From assembly GCA_011800805.1 (NCBI GenBank), contig MPNW01000050.1, forward strand, positions 55,327 through 119,326: a DNA stretch of 64,000 nucleotides, in the 5' to 3' direction. The notes under the pieces are model-generated. The model did not search any database. It was not told where the DNA came from and saw only the letters and a list, made by a program, of their open reading frames with translations. A program made the position numbers and the translations under genes. Shown here piece by piece: positions 51,465 to 63,333 of the stretch. Source of the stretch: Hirudo medicinalis. Taxonomy: Eukaryota > Annelida > Clitellata > Hirudinida > Hirudinidae. Each line of letters starts with the position of its first letter. The stretch's first letter is position 1.

Positions 51465-51565
51465 TGATGATAAGGGCATGGTGATTCACAATTAATCATA
51501 GTGATGATATCGATGGTAAGGGGGATGGTGATGATTGTAATGATGATATTGATGATGATGATTGT
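51465..51565 (+). repeat. Impure GAT microsatellite
   Basis: Scattered GATGAT, GGTGATGATT and GATATTGATGATGATGATT runs. Confidence 0.7.
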
Positions 51566-52448
51566 TTCATGGAACTCTGTGAGTGAATTTTCTTTCGCAA
51601 GACCTCAAAGAGAATCCATTATAGATCTTCTTCATTCTTCTTGTCTATTAATTACATCAATTTCATTTTATGAATTGCACCCCGTCACACATTTCAACAC
51701 CTGCATTAAATCTATCAACTCGTGACAATCAATTATCTGCTTGAGATTGCTCAATTGATTGATTCATATTCGTATCTTTTCTCAGCAATATAGTAAATAA
51801 GTAAAACAATATTGCTTCATCAGATCCTCTGATCTTGAAACATCAGATCCTCGTGAAACACTATATTTTCATCTGTTCCTCAAAAAGTATGGGAGTAATG
51901 TCGCTGAGCATAATTTCTTGAAATCTTACAATAATCTTCAAACTTACTTAAACTGTTTGCGTAATTCACTTATCCTTATTCCTTATCCACAGCAGAATTG
52001 CATTTTGAGACCTCATCAAAATGACGCCTGCGAATTTTGCGCCAATCTTGATTGTTCCTGGAAATTGGAAAAAAAAAACCCATGACCTATTAAGAATTAT
52101 TTACTTAATTATTAAAACGAATAAGAATATGTAAATGAGTATTTATTAATTCAAATTAATTCACAATTTCGTAAAATGATTAAAACAAGGAAATGACATA
52201 CCATGGAATCTTCCGTGCTTTTATTATTAAAAAGGAAGACTTGCATTGCAACAGTTCAGTTTTTTTCTCACATTTTCCAAACTGAATTCACTACTTCATT
52301 CATCTTGATGGCATTTTAACATTCGTGACATTCATTTCAAAGTAATTACAAATTCCAAGTTATTTTCAGCATAATTTTATTCTCATCCCATAAAACGTGA
52401 TAGTCGCACTAATTCTCTTCTCCGTGGACAAACATTCTAACATTGGAA

Positions 52449-52815
52449 TTTATGTCTCATCATCAACAACAACATCATCATCAACAATAACATTATCATC
52501 ATCATCATCATCAACATTATAAACAACGACAACATCATCAACAACAACAACATTATCATCATCATNTCATCATCATCATCATCATCTTTTGAATTCGTTC
52601 TTAGAAGTCTTTTATTTTTATAGCCATTTCGACTTGCTAGGCATCATCACCAATCGTGCTTTGAGCTACGAATAGCGAACATCGTAATCATCATCATCAT
52701 CATCATCATCAACAACGACAACAGCATCAACAACGACAACAACATCAACGACAACAACATCATCAACAACAACATCATCATCAACAATATCATCAACAAC
52801 AACGACAATAACGAC
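52449..52815 (+). repeat. Compound CAT/CAA microsatellite with one N
   Basis: Two blocks of mixed CAT and CAA/CGA triplets (52,449-52,590 and 52,687-52,815) flank 100 bp of unique sequence. A single N at 52,566 lies inside the first block and probably marks another difficult assembly join. Confidence 0.9.
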
Positions 52816-53648
52816 AAGACTAAGTAGATGCTGGGTTCTAAATATCACCAACTAATTAATTTATGAGAAGGTGATTAATATTCATGAGCTGAATCGATAT
52901 AAGGCAATCACATGCTACACACAAATCTTCGTGACGTCATCTGCTCACATTTCACCGGAGGGAGACTGACGTTTATTTCAATTAAAGTTTTAATTGTTTA
53001 GATCGAGTCTGAAGATTGTTGTTGAGTAGTTTTTATTCTCCTGCATCTCGATGCCTGGTTGTTGCTCCAGTGTTGGACAACAATTGCAACTACGAACGTC
53101 CTAAAGATGCGAAGGAAATTCAAATTTCAACAGTCGTCATCGCCTTTACTTCCTGACAAAAAAATTCTTGGAACGATGTTATTCGATGTAATTGTTGCGT
53201 TCGTCGTGTGCTTTGAATGCAAGCTGTAAGCAAATATTTTCCCGTTTATTTTCCTATTCTGTGCATTGTAACATTTCAAGCTGAATGAAAGTAGAGGGAA
53301 ATGGTCGTCTTAAAAGCAAGGAGATGGATTTACAGGGATGAGATTCTCGTGGGATTGGATCTCGTGATTTTGTGTGAATGTTTGTTTGTTTGTTCGTTCG
53401 TTCGTTTATTTGAATCGATGTTTTGTTTCGCAGGTGGTGAACGTTATTCCGCAGCTACATTTACATCGACTGTTGATCTGACATGAAATTATGAACACTT
53501 AACGACTCAATAACTGCAATCAATACATAACAGCTTTCAACAGCGTAATAACTTACGAACGACAACAAACATGTAACAATAACTTTCATTCAGGACTTTT
53601 ACTGACATGTCGAAAATCATCATCACCTTCATCATCATCTAAATCCTC

Positions 53649-56600
53649 ATGGAGCCCCTGGAAGAAGGACGCGTGTTGAACCACGTTAGAACGACTTCTG
53701 TTTCCAGTCCCGTCGAAACAGGGTCAAGAAGGCAATCCCAGAGGAAAAGGTCGTCTCTCACTTCCTTGCGCACTCAGTGGAAGCTCAAATATCAAGATTT
53801 TCCTGCCACTTCCTCGCATCACAACAACAACAACAACAACAACAGCAGCTCCAAAAAGGATCAAACTTCACTCAAAACTGAGTCTTTCCAGTGAGTCACT
53901 TTGACTTAGCGGTAAATGTAATTCAACGCTTGTAATGATGAAGGTTAAGAGGTCAAGGTCGTTCGAAAGATCGGACAGCAACGTTGCAGTCATTTTTCAA
54001 TTACAAATCGTATTTTCCTGTTGTCTTCTCACCAGTCATTATCATTCGATGAGATGTTAATAAATAAATAAGAAATAGTAAAAAATATTCTTGGTTACGT
54101 AATAATAATGATGATGACGATGACGACGACGACGACGACGATGACGATGACGATGATGATGACGATGATGATTATGATGACGATGACGATGACGATGATG
54201 ATGACGATGACGATGACGATGATGATGACGATGACGATGATAAGTTAACAAATGACGGTAGCAGCACATTGGGAACTCATTTACTTTCCAAACAAATTCC
54301 TTTAGGACAAATGTTTAAGGATGGATTCAGCTTTTCTTCATCGAGACTGATAACAAAAATAATAACAGAAATACATGAAAACTGTAACATATAACATATA
54401 TCTTATGTCTTATATCGTATAACATATAACATGTAACATGTAACATATATCATATAATATATCACATGTATCATGTAGCATTGGTGATGTACGACAAGAG
54501 GTCGTTACAGCATCGACACATCATAAGCACAGCAAAATAATTGTTCACTCCTACTCACCTGCATTCGATTGCAGACGTAATTATTCGAATGATTGAAATA
54601 CAGGGATGTACTTATGATTGAAATACAGGGATGTACTTATGATTGAAATACAGGGATGTACTTATGATTGAAATACAGGGATGTACTTATGATTGAAATA
54701 CAGGGATGTACTTATGATTGAAATACAGGGATGTACTTATGATTGAAATACAGGGATGTACTTATGATTGAAATACAGGGATGTACTTATGATTGAAATA
54801 CAAGTGCATTTCCTTACAACGGATTTGTATGTTTTGTTTCGAATTGACTTGTTTAGGTTTAAAAACTATTTTTATTATTATTATAATTATTATTATAATT
54901 AAATTATTACTGAGATTGGTCGAAAAATGACCCTCATTTTCTTTTGTTATCATTAAATTTCATCTCAGTTTTATTTCAATTTTTTTGAAACTGCCAAACT
55001 CTCTAAAACTCTCCAGAAATCCTATTTTGTTGTGTATTTTTAAACTTAAAATTTTGTTTCCCAATAATTATTTTGGAATTTATTTATTATTTAAATAGTT
55101 TTAATGCAATGTCGATTCACTTGCATGTATAAAGATATTTATTATATGTATTTTTATGTTGATACATTTGCATGTACAATATGTATTTGTATGTTGATAC
55201 ATTTGCATGTACAATATGTATTTGTGTTGTCCGTACGAGATGTCTTTAGATCCTTCTGTTTGAATGCTTATTTGCGTGTCATTCGTGTGCTTCCTGTGAT
55301 CAATTGAAGGTAACGGCGACCTCTTCTGATGTTTGTCGAAACATGTTCGCTGTGTTTTAACAACAACGCAACGACAACAAAAACATTCAGCGGACAAATC
55401 GATTCAGTCACCGCATACAAATCTCAATTTTTTTATTGGATTAAAATTTCCATGGTGATCTACATCGGACTAATGCACCAGCGCTAATGAGAATGTTGTC
55501 ATCATCAGCAATGTCATCATCGTCATCGCCAACATCGTCATCAGCATCAGTTATCATGATCACGATCATGACCAAATTATGATATACCAAACACAAACGT
55601 AAACCCAACCGTAATTTTGTTCATGCACGAATGAGCGAATGAACGAACGAATGAATAAATGAACTTTTGACCTTGTAACATCTGAACAAGCGCCGATGAC
55701 TCAGACATCTGATTGATTTTTGACGGACACCGTCGACCGCCAGCCCCGCCCACGTCGTGCTTGCAAAAGACCACATGAATATTAAGCAGGTTCATTAATA
55801 TTAAACGAATAACCTACGCTCGGAGGATGAAGAGAATAATGGAGGCAATATACTTTATGCGTTTGGGGAATGTCGCAATGGCGTCTGCTTCAGCGATTAG
55901 ACATTATAACAACAATTGGCAACAATAATATAAAGCATTATATTGCATAATATTGCATGAAGACATTTTGTTATTTATATTTTTGATGACGTGCAATATT
56001 AATAATTAATAATAATTGACGAAATAAAAACAAAGTATAATCGAACTTATGGATTTTAATACTTGTCAAAGTCCCTTTTCTCAATCTCTTTGAGATCATC
56101 ATCCTCCAAAAGTGCAAGTATACCTTCCTGAAATACAATAATAAATATATCAATGAACTATAGTAACTAAAATATTAATTATACTAATGATATTATAATT
56201 GAGCCAATGAAATTCCACAAATAGGGTCACATAACGCGGTGAAGTAATTCCTAATTTTAACCACTCGAAATGAATTTAAAATTGTCACTGCAAGTAAAAA
56301 GTTCACTTTCAACTCCAGGAAGCTTGTCGACAGAGCCAACGATTGGCTGAAGAAGAACTCGGATGCCACTGTCAAGAGCTGTGAGACCCTCACCTGGATG
56401 GGATCCAACAATTCCAAAACCAGGGATGGAGAGCAAATGGTGCTTTCCAAGAAGCTGGTTGAGGGAGCAACCACTTACTATGGAAGGGGTTTAAGGTCGT
56501 TCAGATGTTATTCAGCTTGTTTGCTGTAGACATTGGAATGAATAAATTGATTGTCAAGAAAATGTCCTCATTTTGTAATTATTATTTCAATCAGTCGGTG

Positions 56601-59600
56601 ATTAATGTGATGAAAAATAAAGTCAAAATACTTTAATATACTAAAGCATGCTCCAGCTTTCAAGTTTCGACGGTTTACCGCTTTCAATAAACTGCTTGAA
56701 TTTACAAATACTGCATCAAAGAACTACAAAATTTCTCTCTAAAAGGGGCGAAAGTGTGTAGAATTACGTTGAATTAGTCTGCTTAATGGAGGATTCAGTA
56801 AATTGATTGGAAGGCATTGAAAGGATGCGACACTTGCATCATCTCTTTTGTCACAACAATCACATTATGGCACGACATTTGTGATGCTAAATTATTGAAT
56901 TAAATCATTTATGATTGCAGCATTGCAATTTAACTAAATGTTCCAGGTTATGGCTCGTACCATGGACTGAGGGCAAGCCCCAAGTTCTCCACTACGAAGA
57001 TTTCGTGCCTGCTGAAAGCGAACGCCTCGACAATCTCGTCCAAAAAATCAACCGCAAATTCGAACACAAACATTTGGCAGGTTGGAATCCACGTTTCGAA
57101 GAATTATTTATTATTTATAACAGGCAATTGTTCCTCTGTATGAATGTCTATTGGAATGTCTCCACATTTGTACTGGAAATAGACACTGAGAATTCGTCGA
57201 AACACCGAGGATGTTAGGATGCCTTGAATCAGTTGTTTGTTTGACAGGCAAGATCATCTCCATTGAGACGGTTGACGTACCTGTATTAAAGTCAAAGGTG
57301 AGGCACAACATGACCGGATGGTCGGAGAAGGTAGAAGTGGATGCCGCCTACGCATTCATCTTGAGGGTTTTCTATACAAAGGAGGTTGCCATCCCCATTG
57401 GGAAGTTGAACCTGACGTTGAGTAAGTGGCTTGAGTTCAACTCCCCTTCCCTGAGTTCATTAGTCAAACATAAACCTGCCTCGCAAGTTTACGAGTTTGA
57501 AGCCTCGCAACGCAATCTCAATAAATTCAAATTTAAATCCTTGTTTCGAGTTATTTATAATATTTTTAGTGCTATCGTCATTCATGAATGAATTCTTTAA
57601 AAAAAAGTTAAACATTTTATATCGTTATTAATATCTCATTGAAAAGGCATCAAGGACATAGTGCCGATGCCAGTCGAGGATGGGTTTGAAGGATTTGAGG
57701 TTCTGGCGGAAAGGGCAAACTGCTGGTTGAAAGACCAGGAAGGAGAACTGATCATCACCAACATGCAGTCGGTCATGGTCCAAAAAGATCAAGGTAACCT
57801 CATGTCACCGCTTCTTTTATATTTACATTGTAATTTAAATTATCATGCACATAATTTAGTAGCATTTCAAACTCTTTTTAATTTACAACGTTAGATTTGT
57901 AAATTTTTAAAAGATAATTGTCTGGAAGTTTCTTTAAACGGATATTTCATCATTTCAAGCAGGTGCTCATCTTGACCTGGGCAAATCTTGTTTCTTCAAC
58001 ATGCCCGGCATCAACAACTTCGAGCCAGTCGAATTCTTCCGCATTTTGAGAATATACATCCTCAAAGTCCTCCCAAACAAACACTCGAAACCCGTCCTTG
58101 CCGTCCTAGAAGAACATGACGAAGCTTCTGAGACCCTAAAACCGGAGTCAAAGCAGGACAACGGAGGAGATGAAACACAGCATGTCTTCCCCGTCTGTTA
58201 TCCCTTTATCTACGAAACCTTCACACCCGAATTGATCAGGGAAAGGGACGGATGTGACGTCATAGCACTCTCAAGGACGCAGCTGGAGAGGCCGGAAGAG
58301 ATGAGGGAGACGTTCTCAAAGGTGATGGCGTTTCTGAGAAATTCAGGTAAATTCAAGTCGTTCAAAGATTTGGATGAATTTGAAATTGAATTGAAAGTAA
58401 TTATTTATTATTAAACTATGTGAGTAATAATTATATTATAAGTTATTATAACATGAGTTATTATTATATTTGGAGCTATTATAAAAGTAATTAGTAAATA
58501 CGTGTGTTTAACAGCTGAAGAAGGTGAGTCTCCATCTACTGCAGAATTAGCTTCCTTGGTAATGTTGAGGGTTTGAAGCTAAAATGGCTTGAATATGGCA
58601 GTAAAAAGAAAGATTTTGGGATGAAATGAGAGCATTAAATGGGGGATTTTAAAACTTTAACACTTTTTTAATAATCTTGTTGATATCCTTTGGGGAATTT
58701 GCCTATTATTAAACACAATAATCATTAAAAAATCTCTTGGACGAAGTAAAGGAACATTTGATTTAATAAATTGAACGCGATTGGATGAGAAATCTGCATC
58801 GTCTCGGGAGACGATGTGAATGTTCTGCATGTAATCACCAGGAAACTCAATGCAGTGAAATTGAGTTGGAAAAATCCAGTTAGTTAAGAAGAGGTTGTTC
58901 CAAACTCTAATGTTATCACGAAAAACCAACATTTTTTTACATAAAATTATCTCAGTTCGTTCCTACTATAAAATTCTACTAAAAAAGATCTTTCGATGTT
59001 ATGAGACATTTCAGTAGTTTGAACCGACTTTGTTTGAACCATTCAGGCGCTGATGTGCTCTGTGCGGAGACAGTGATCAATCCAATGCAAATTTATTGTG
59101 ACGATGTCGGACAGGAGGATGAAATGAAGTTCCTTTTCACCATCAGGTGAACGTCTCAACCATGTTTCAAGCAATATGTACATTTTTTATTCATTTATTT
59201 CCCAAATAAGATGAATGTCGTTCATTCTAGTGGAGCCCTAAAACCTCCCATAGAATAAATGCACATTAAAACCCCCATTGTTTCGTGTGAAAGACGAGCT
59301 CGGTAGAGAAAGGGCCGCTCAAAAAAAAAAAGCTACGAATGGATGCAATTACACTGTTTCAAGGTTTTTTGTACGCATAAAATCATTAAAACAACAAAAT
59401 AAGCCCCATTGTTAGCATTGCAATGAAGTTGGTCTGATTAGCAAATTGAAAGGATCGACTTAAAGTTTTGGTTCTAAGTATCGGAAATGTCTTTAGTGTT
59501 AAACACAAAGAAAGCATTCCTAATGACGCTTAATAATGGGCATTAGCTTGAAATGTCCTGGCTAAGTTCTGCACGTATTGTATTGTATTGTATTGTATTG

Positions 59601-60068
59601 TATTGTATTGTACAAGTATTGTGCAAACGTTCCAAGAATTTATTTCCCTCTACTTGTTTTTGACATCCAATTAACACAACCTTATTTACTATTAAACATC
59701 TTAAGTAAAAAGTAGAATTAAAACTTAGTTGTGATGCGTTTGCAGATGGTTGTTAATATTATTATTTTAGTAAACTATTTCAAGAATTAAAGAAGTTTCG
59801 TCGCTTTAGATTGTACCTAACTGGTCAAATAGGCCAGCTAATGAACGGCAATGCCAGGCCAATCAAGAGGATTTCCAGTTCGAGCAATATCAACGACTCA
59901 CTACTGCAGGCTCCAACAACTAAACATCATCGCTCTTCCCCGCTCTTCTTGCGCAGTGTCGTCTCAAGACAGTTCAAGTACCGATGGCTGATCCTGGCTA
60001 TCTCGGCCTTTACCTGCATGGCCATAATCGTGACGGTCAGCGTGGTATACAGCAACAAACTCTGGTAA
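53649..60068 (+). CDS. Unrecognised protein with C-terminal transmembrane anchor
   Basis: Eight exons, 53649-53890, 56295-56495, 56947-57080, 57248-57421, 57647-57793, 57963-58346, 59047-59146 and 59810-60068, give one frame of 546 residues. Exon 1 is basic and Ser/Gln-rich with a poly-Asn run encoded by (AAC)n. Exons 2-3 encode KLVDRANDWLKKN (90-102), then YYGRGLRLWLVPWTEG and QVLHYEDFVP. Exon 5 has the similar VLAERANCWLKDQEG (269-283). Exon 4 has ISIETVDVPV and AYAFILRVFY. A single membrane segment (about 520-542, WLILAISAFTCMAIIVTV) is followed by only NKLW, so the protein looks tail-anchored with its bulk in the cytosol. I do not know the family. Exons 3-7 are solid; exon 1 and the acceptor of exon 2 (GCAAG at 56,294) are less sure, and there may be further 5' exons. 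Confidence 0.7.
53821..53847 (+). repeat. (AAC)n microsatellite inside exon 1
   Basis: A run of AAC triplets, CACAACAACAACAACAACAA and onward, that encodes poly-Asn in the tail-anchored protein gene. Confidence 0.85.
54103..54241 (+). repeat. GAT/GAC microsatellite
   Basis: About 45 triplets of GAT and GAC with one ATTAT interruption, inside the first intron of the tail-anchored protein gene. Confidence 0.95.
54390..54480 (+). repeat. Low-complexity ATAACAT/CATGTA tract
   Basis: Repeated, slightly varied words AACATATAACATGTAACATG and ATATCATATAATATATCACA; an unstable short-unit tandem array. Confidence 0.7.
54591..54802 (+). repeat. 25-bp minisatellite, about 8.5 copies
   Basis: The unit GATTGAAATACAGGGATGTA plus CTTAT is repeated eight times with no visible change, followed by a partial ninth copy. 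Perfect homogeneity implies recent expansion. Confidence 0.98.
55155..55225 (+). repeat. 35-bp tandem duplication
   Basis: Two copies of a unit starting TGTTGATACATTTGCATGTA and continuing CAATATGTATTTGTA. Confidence 0.85.
55495..55570 (+). repeat. ATC-type microsatellite, impure
   Basis: TCATCATCAGCAATGTCATC and similar triplets, then ATGATCACGATCATGA, an imperfect inverted repeat. Confidence 0.7.
59574..59611 (+). repeat. (TATTG)n microsatellite
   Basis: About seven TATTG units in the last intron of the tail-anchored protein gene. Confidence 0.95.
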
Positions 60069-62032
60069 AGACTGCCAACCTTCCAGTTGTATATACAAAC
60101 ACAACTCTTCTCTTCTTCGTTTCAATTAGAAGCTTCTCGACATCGCAGGTCTGGCCAAGAGTGATATCTTCCAATTCCAGCCAGCGCAGTCCTTCGCGGA
60201 CTAGTGCGTGATTTTCAGCCTTCCTGGGTTCGATTGAAACTTGAAGATGCTCGTCTCAATCTTTGTGCGGGTTTTTATCAATGCTTTTGACAAGAGTGGC
60301 TCCGATCTGGCGTGGCGATCAAACTCAGCACGTCTTTCGGGAGAAATTCTCTGAGTGTTTATAACGGGTAGAATAACCATCAATTACGCATCACATTTGC
60401 TTAGTAACATCTCCATACGCTTAGAAGAGTTTTGCAGCACTTAACTGACAACATTCCCGACCTCGTGACTTGCCTCATTCATCCATCCCACCCCCCAAAC
60501 CATGCATTCGGGCATTTCAACCAAGTCACCTCCTATATCCAATGTGGCTTTGCAAAATGTTAGTCATAGAATTTTCCATCCGATTCCACGCTTAGAGACG
60601 TTTTCACTTTGACGTGACGTGAGAATTTATTAAAATCAAAACAACCTACGTTGTCTTCCAGAACTTAACGACAGAACCCAACTTACGGTAGAAAAACCTT
60701 TGCCCTAATTTTTCCCACACGAAATGTTCTTTAGGCCTTCGCATGTAGTCCCTCTTGTATTAGAGCTTATATTTACAACTTTATCATTAACTTATTTACA
60801 ATTATTATTATTGTTATCGAGAGCTTTTCCCCTCGGTTGAGCTTTGAGCTTTGCCTCATCAACAATTGAACCATGTTAACCGCCATGGGAAGAAAAATAT
60901 ACAAAGAAAATATTTTTAATCATTGGATGTTCAAAGCTAACTCAGAAAAAAACACAGTACAATTAATGAATTGCCACTCAGGAAGAAATGTGAACATTTA
61001 TCGAGGAGCTTGGACGACTTTCGAGCTAATTTTTATCAGATGCAAAAATAAAGTCAAGGCAACATAAAACACAGAACTAGCAAAAATAACGCAAATACAC
61101 CTAGTCGCTGAAGAAGTATTTAAGTATTATTTGCAAGATTTTCAGTTTTCCATAAATTAAGTTGCACAAAAGGATATGTTACAGAGACTTTCCAGAAAGA
61201 GATATCCACAAAATGTTTTGATTTTGAACAAAATTGGTAGCATAGCGAAAATAAAAATATTTCTTAGAAAATCATCGGAAGCAAAGCGGTTCTGCGATTG
61301 AAACATGTATATGTGACACTGACGTAACTCCAAAGCTGAGACACAACATTAAAGTGGCTATCAACACCGATGACGCCAATGACAACCACAATAGAAGCAA
61401 CAACGAAAAGAATCTAGTGCAGCAAACAAGTTACTGTCGAAGAGAATGAGACTAGCGAACATATTTACAAGTCATCATCGTCATCATCCGAAACTCGTAA
61501 AGACAGAACTGGAAATTCGTGGAATGTGGTCCAACGGAGCACTGGTCGATGCCATGGTTGACTAGATTATGGCAGGCATTCAGTGGGTCCTAAGAACAAA
61601 TCAGTCCAATGCATGGTGGCCAGAAATGATGAGTCATTGCAATGAACTAGATAATTCTGGATTGGATTGAAGAAAAATATCTCCCATGCTGTTACAAACA
61701 AAGCAAGTTTGAAATTGTTTGCTTGAAAATCTACATGGGCAGTGCAGATTCCAACGCACGACGCAATCACTTTATACAAAAATAATCGCCCAAAGACAAA
61801 AGCATCCGGAAAGAGGGTGCATCGAGATGAGGACAGCAAGGCAGCAAAAACAAAAACTCTTCCGATCTGCATAAAGCGGAAAACCGAACTTCCAAGAATA
61901 ATTATCGTCCGGAGTCAGAAAAATCTTGGAATTCATGCAGAAAGACCTCTTTTGTAGCTGTAAAGGGAGTTTGATTAGAAACGACAAGAGTAAAAACAAA
62001 GTATCTTTAATGAATGCTGCAGCTCCACACAG
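60069..62032. other. Intergenic region between converging genes
   Basis: About 2 kb between the stop of the tail-anchored protein gene (+) and the stop of the adhesion-type receptor gene (-). It must contain both 3' UTRs. No supported gene, RNA or clear repeat was found. Confidence 0.5.
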
Positions 62033-63333
62033 CTAAGCAACTTCCTTTTTCAATTCCAGTTCATCCTGAAACGACAAGGAATACTTTCAGTCATAAAAAG
62101 AATAATTTAAATCTAATAATGAATTTCAGATTTCTAGTATTAACGAATAATGAAACGAAGAAGTTGGTCGTCGCTCGCAGATGAATTTAAACGAATCAAC
62201 GCATCATGATTTAAAGGTCACAATTCTAAGAGACTCAAAATCACACCTCAATGGTTTCTTCGATGATGGGTGGTTTCTTGATGTCATCATCATCATGGGA
62301 CTTCAGCAGGTCCCTTCAAAATTAATTAAAACACAATTAGAATTAATTATAATAATAATTACAATAACTTGAAAAACACTTTTGAACTAGTCATTCTACG
62401 AGTCATGCACATTCTACATGGACCATTCGAAAGTAGGGACGATTATTTGAAATGAGCATTTTTATGTGAAACTCAAAACCACTCGTGCAACGATCTGAAA
62501 CAAATGTTTGGACGACAAAAAAATGAATGCAAATCAGAACCAACAAACTGATGTAGGAAATGCTGACAAGACCTTTAAAATCTTAAAATTTCATGACCAA
62601 ATTATCGTTTCGACTTTCTCCCGACGAAAGCCTCCAAAAATTCAGTTTTCGAAACATGCCTCGAAGTTCTAAAGAATAAATAAAATCATCTTTCTCTCAC
62701 TCCTCTGTGCTGACGGGATTATCATTCTGAATATCGTCGGGTTCTACGTTCTTGCTATCGGGAGCAACAACATTGAACAGTCTTATGAACCAAAAAGGGC
62801 GACTTTAAATTTCGTGGAAGTCATAAATAATTTAAATCCTTAAGATTTCAAAGATTTTGAAAGTTGCTCAAAACTTTTTAGCTTCGAGATTTCTTCCTCG
62901 TTCGATTAAGTCGGCTCCCCATAAAGGACTGGCAGTTGCGAACGCAAGAGCGATCGAGAAACATTTGCATAACTATTACAATTAATTAATTAATGCAACT
63001 GATTTTTATAATTAATTAATGTGAATGGCGACTTTCGCTTTAAAATAAAAACCTACTTCTCTCCTTCCTCCATGACTTTCTCTTTCTCCCCTGCCCTCGA
63101 TCTTTCTCTCGATCTCATGACCATGGTGTGGGTGATGCCCTTACGGAAGCAGACGTAGCAGAGGAGGTCGATGATGACGATGATGAGGAACAGAAGAAAC
63201 AGCGACAAACCCACTATTGTTCCTCCACTCATGGCACTCTGCACTTGAAGTGCTTGTTCAGTCTCTGCTTCTGCAAAGAGTGAATCATGAGGCTCACTAT
63301 GGTTCGGAAAAAAGTCATTGCTTCTCTGTGGAC
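62033..63333 (-). CDS. C-terminal exons of a type I membrane protein, NCAM/Fasciclin II-like in its membrane region (continues outside window)
   Basis: Three exons, 63333-63057, 62313-62247 and 62065-62033, encode the last 125 residues. They read a short extracellular stalk with one N-glycosylation sequon (NHS), then GGTIVGLSLFLLFLIIVIID, the juxtamembrane LLCYVCFRKG, and a charged cytoplasmic tail of about 60 residues (KEKVMEEGEK, HDDDDIKKPPIIEET, ending DELELKKEVA). The 'small-Gly start, Ile/Leu core, D-x-x-C-Y' layout at the membrane is that of NCAM and its invertebrate relatives. No immunoglobulin or fibronectin domain is in the window, so the assignment rests on the membrane segment alone. 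The last two junctions keep frame with good splice sites. The rest of the gene lies to the right of 64,000 or in unseen exons. Confidence 0.6.

Larger units (their letters stand above)
50587..53648. other. Intergenic region rich in triplet repeats
   Basis: About 3 kb with no supported gene. It holds GAT-type repeats near 51,465-51,565 and a large CAT/CAA array at 52,449-52,815. The short ORFs seen are repeat translations or chance. Confidence 0.5.

Noticed and set aside
52666..54269. Asp/Val-rich (52,666-52,851) and His/Arg-rich (54,057-54,269) minus-strand frames
   Set aside because: Both are simple translations of triplet repeats with no unique sequence.
54591..54802. Regular repeat resembling a CRISPR array
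   Set aside because: The units are directly adjacent with no spacers, in an animal genome; it is a minisatellite.
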